Part shown: piece by piece, positions 16,311 to 17,805 of the stretch
How positions within the stretch are numbered: position 1 is the stretch's first letter
Layout: every line of letters starts with the position of its first letter
Source of the DNA: Vulcanisaeta distributa JCM 11213
Lineage (GTDB): Archaea > Thermoproteota > Thermoprotei > Thermoproteales > Thermocladiaceae
DNA length: 17,805 nucleotides
Direction: 5' to 3'
Assembly (NCBI GenBank): GCA_001316125.1
Contig: BBCS01000020.1
Coordinates: 1-17,805 of the forward strand
Position numbers and translations under genes: made by a program
The notes under the pieces: model-generated
What the model was told of the DNA's origin: nothing
Databases searched by the model: none
What the model saw: the letters and a program-made list of their open reading frames with translations, nothing else

Positions 16311-17805
16311 TTATTGGGCCCGTGGGCTCTGGGCGGGTTTTTGGCAGTTGTTTTTTGCAATTGCCTTAGCTATTTTCCAAGCTCTCTCGGTCTTGCTCTC
16401 GCCCACCGCCTCCTCGAGCATTCTCCTAAGTACTTCACAGACCTTGACGGCTAGCTCCGGGTGTCTCCTTATTTCATTTTGGTTTATGTGGACTATAGAC
16501 TTATTGTGCTGTATTTTCAACTTGGCATCATAGCCAGCACTCCTAAGTCTCTCCCAAATTACTACTGCATCTTCACGATTCTTACGTATAACCATTAATT
16601 TTACATAGCCGTTGTTGCTCATGTTTATTGACATACAAATGCCATCAACAACCTCAACCATTGAACTACCACGCGGCTTAACCCTCGCGTTAGCCAGCAT
16701 CACTATTCGCCTGAGCTTCTCTGCGTCCGGCAGTTGACTTAGGTCCCCCCCAACCAAAGCCTTGATCAAAGGATTGCCAAGCCACCTCTGGACTAACGCG
16801 ACGGCTCTCGAGGAACTAATTTGAATTACTTTTTTATTGTATTTTTTATCGTATTCCCTGAACCCTAAGCCCCTCATCCTCTCGACAATGCCACTCCACA
16901 GTTCATATTTCGAATCACCAATTGAAAGTGCGATCTTCTTTTCCTTAGTAATAACACTTGCATCACCAAGAACCGCGAATAGTAGGAACGCCGTAAACCT
17001 TTCATCGCTAAGCTTAAGCACTTCCTCGGCGACCTTAGCTTTGCTCTCGATTACGCCCTTATAGTTCATTGCCGTTAAGTACCACTTAACCCTCACGTTA
17101 CCATCATTGATACTCAAACCACTTATGCATACGTGGTTCTCCCCCCGGGCCATGTTAACGGCCAAACCAAGGACTGCCAAAGCTGGTTAGTACCCATCTT
17201 CGGATAGCCCATCTTATGTATTGCCCCCCCATCAGTGAGTATCAATCCGTACTGCATTGGCCTTAGCAGTTCATCGCTGAAGAGCCTCGGCGTAACCACA
17301 TACATGCCTCTGAGCCCAGTTAACCACAACGTTGTTGTTACGCTACCCGACTTGGCGGCTCTCTTGACGCTGATTGTCAAGTGCTTCGTGTATAGGTGTG
17401 CCGTGAAGCTCTTATCCTCATTAAACGGATCGCCACTTATGATTACCTCAGCCTTACCATTTCTTATCTCCTCGATTAGTTCCTCGAGTTCCTTCTTATA
17501 CTTCCTAAGCCATTCCTTACGCGCTTGCTTGGTTAGTTTGAGCATTGCCCTGCCGACGTCGATCATTGCTTTCCTCAGTTTTGCAATGCCTTCGTCGTTT
17601 GTTTCCTCCATTTTCCCCTCCATAGCCATTAGCCAGTCATTGAGCGAGTCAATGACATAATCGAACGGCGTCTTCTCACTGCTTAGCAACACACCTCTGT
17701 GCTTCTCCACACGGCTGAGGAACTCACTTATTAACCTCATAACCTCCTCAACAACCCTTGGGTCATTGACCTCCTCACCACACTTTAATCTCTTGCCCCC
17801 CCTTG
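16311..17805 (-). CDS. PaRep2b-family protein (5' end outside window, frame broken)
   Basis: Matches my memory of the PaRep2b repeat family of Pyrobaculum and other Thermoproteales. Recognisable blocks are TTTLWLTGLRGMYVVTPRLF, RPMQYGLILTDGGAIHKMGY with PKMGTNQLWQ, VRVKWYLTAMNYKGVIESKA, and FTAFLLFAVLGDASV, whose L-x-G-D-A plus the following beta/alpha text recalls a LAGLIDADG-type fold (inference). A charged, probably coiled-coil segment (LRKAMIDVGRAMLKLTKQAR, KKELEELIEEIRNG) comes first. The frame changes at C6 17141-17146; with four instead of six the coding strand reads WPGENHVCISGLSIN. The frame is open to the window's right edge, so at least part of the N-terminus is missing. C7 at 16745, 17224 and 17796 add residues. 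Function is unknown; the family is multicopy and thought mobile or repeat-associated. Confidence 0.75.

Noticed and set aside
17235..17660. 141-codon open frame on the plus strand, Ser/Leu-rich
   Set aside because: Antisense shadow of the PaRep2b gene; composition typical of a reversed helical charged region.
1..17805. CRISPR array or tandem direct repeats
   Set aside because: The G/C7 runs recur but their flanks differ and spacing is irregular; no repeat-spacer pattern was found.
1..17805. Rule that every run of four or more G/C became seven
   Set aside because: Many fours remain (for example AAGGGGCGG near 330, TAGGGGCCA near 363, TACCCCTTTC near 4703) and a natural five persists at 503-507 and 10580-10584, so the change is partial and I found no clean flanking-base rule.
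16311..17805. Insertion sequence with inverted repeats
   Set aside because: No terminal inverted repeats or transposase motifs seen; the gene also runs out of the window, so an element boundary cannot be set.

Overview
The window looks like a hyperthermophilic crenarchaeon of the order Thermoproteales, most like Vulcanisaeta or Caldivirga. The signs are a Cren7 chromatin protein, a PaRep2b-type repeat-family protein, an archaeal UMP kinase and KsgA, an uncharacterised archaeal radical SAM protein, and leaderless genes with an A/T box about 23-33 nt before the start codon. The order is a confident call; the genus is a guess.

Layout. 1-128 (-): N-terminus of a proline-rich protein, running out of the window. 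206-2067 (+): type IA topoisomerase. 2102-2781 (+): TenA. 2805-3600 (-): SDR oxidoreductase. 3692-4800 (-): radical SAM protein. 4856-5532 (+): winged-helix regulator. 5515-6252 (-): unknown protein. 6310-7236 (+): RNase Z. 7304-8082 (-): KsgA. 8144-8755 (+): HD hydrolase. 8699-9375 (-): UMP kinase. 9402-9920 (-): unknown protein. 9980-10165 (-): Cren7. 10166-10509: non-coding. 10510-11506 (+): DapB/diaminopentanoate-dehydrogenase-like enzyme. 11559-12479 (-): DUF1616-like membrane protein. 12513-14244 (-): Tat-exported beta-helix protein. 14282-16229 (-): molybdopterin formate-dehydrogenase-like subunit lacking its N-terminus. 16311-17805 (-): PaRep2b protein, running out of the window.

The left two thirds is mostly housekeeping (DNA topology, RNA processing, nucleotide and cofactor metabolism, chromatin) in short, often divergent units. 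The right third is accessory: a surface or envelope pair, a molybdoenzyme remnant, and a repeat-family gene.

The most striking property is not a gene. I count about 37 runs of exactly seven G or C, with only about three each of length 5, 6 and 8. Where the family is well known (Cren7, SDR, the DapB-like enzyme, the radical SAM protein) the run adds one Gly or Pro inside a conserved motif, as if a run of four had become seven. Most genes also carry a one- or two-base frame break, often at G/C runs, and several fit GGG read as GG. The simplest explanation is systematic homopolymer-length error in the consensus of a long-read assembly. A real hypermutable or slippage-prone G/C-tract biology is the alternative, and raw reads would decide. 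I therefore annotate broken genes as whole genes and say where the frame changes.
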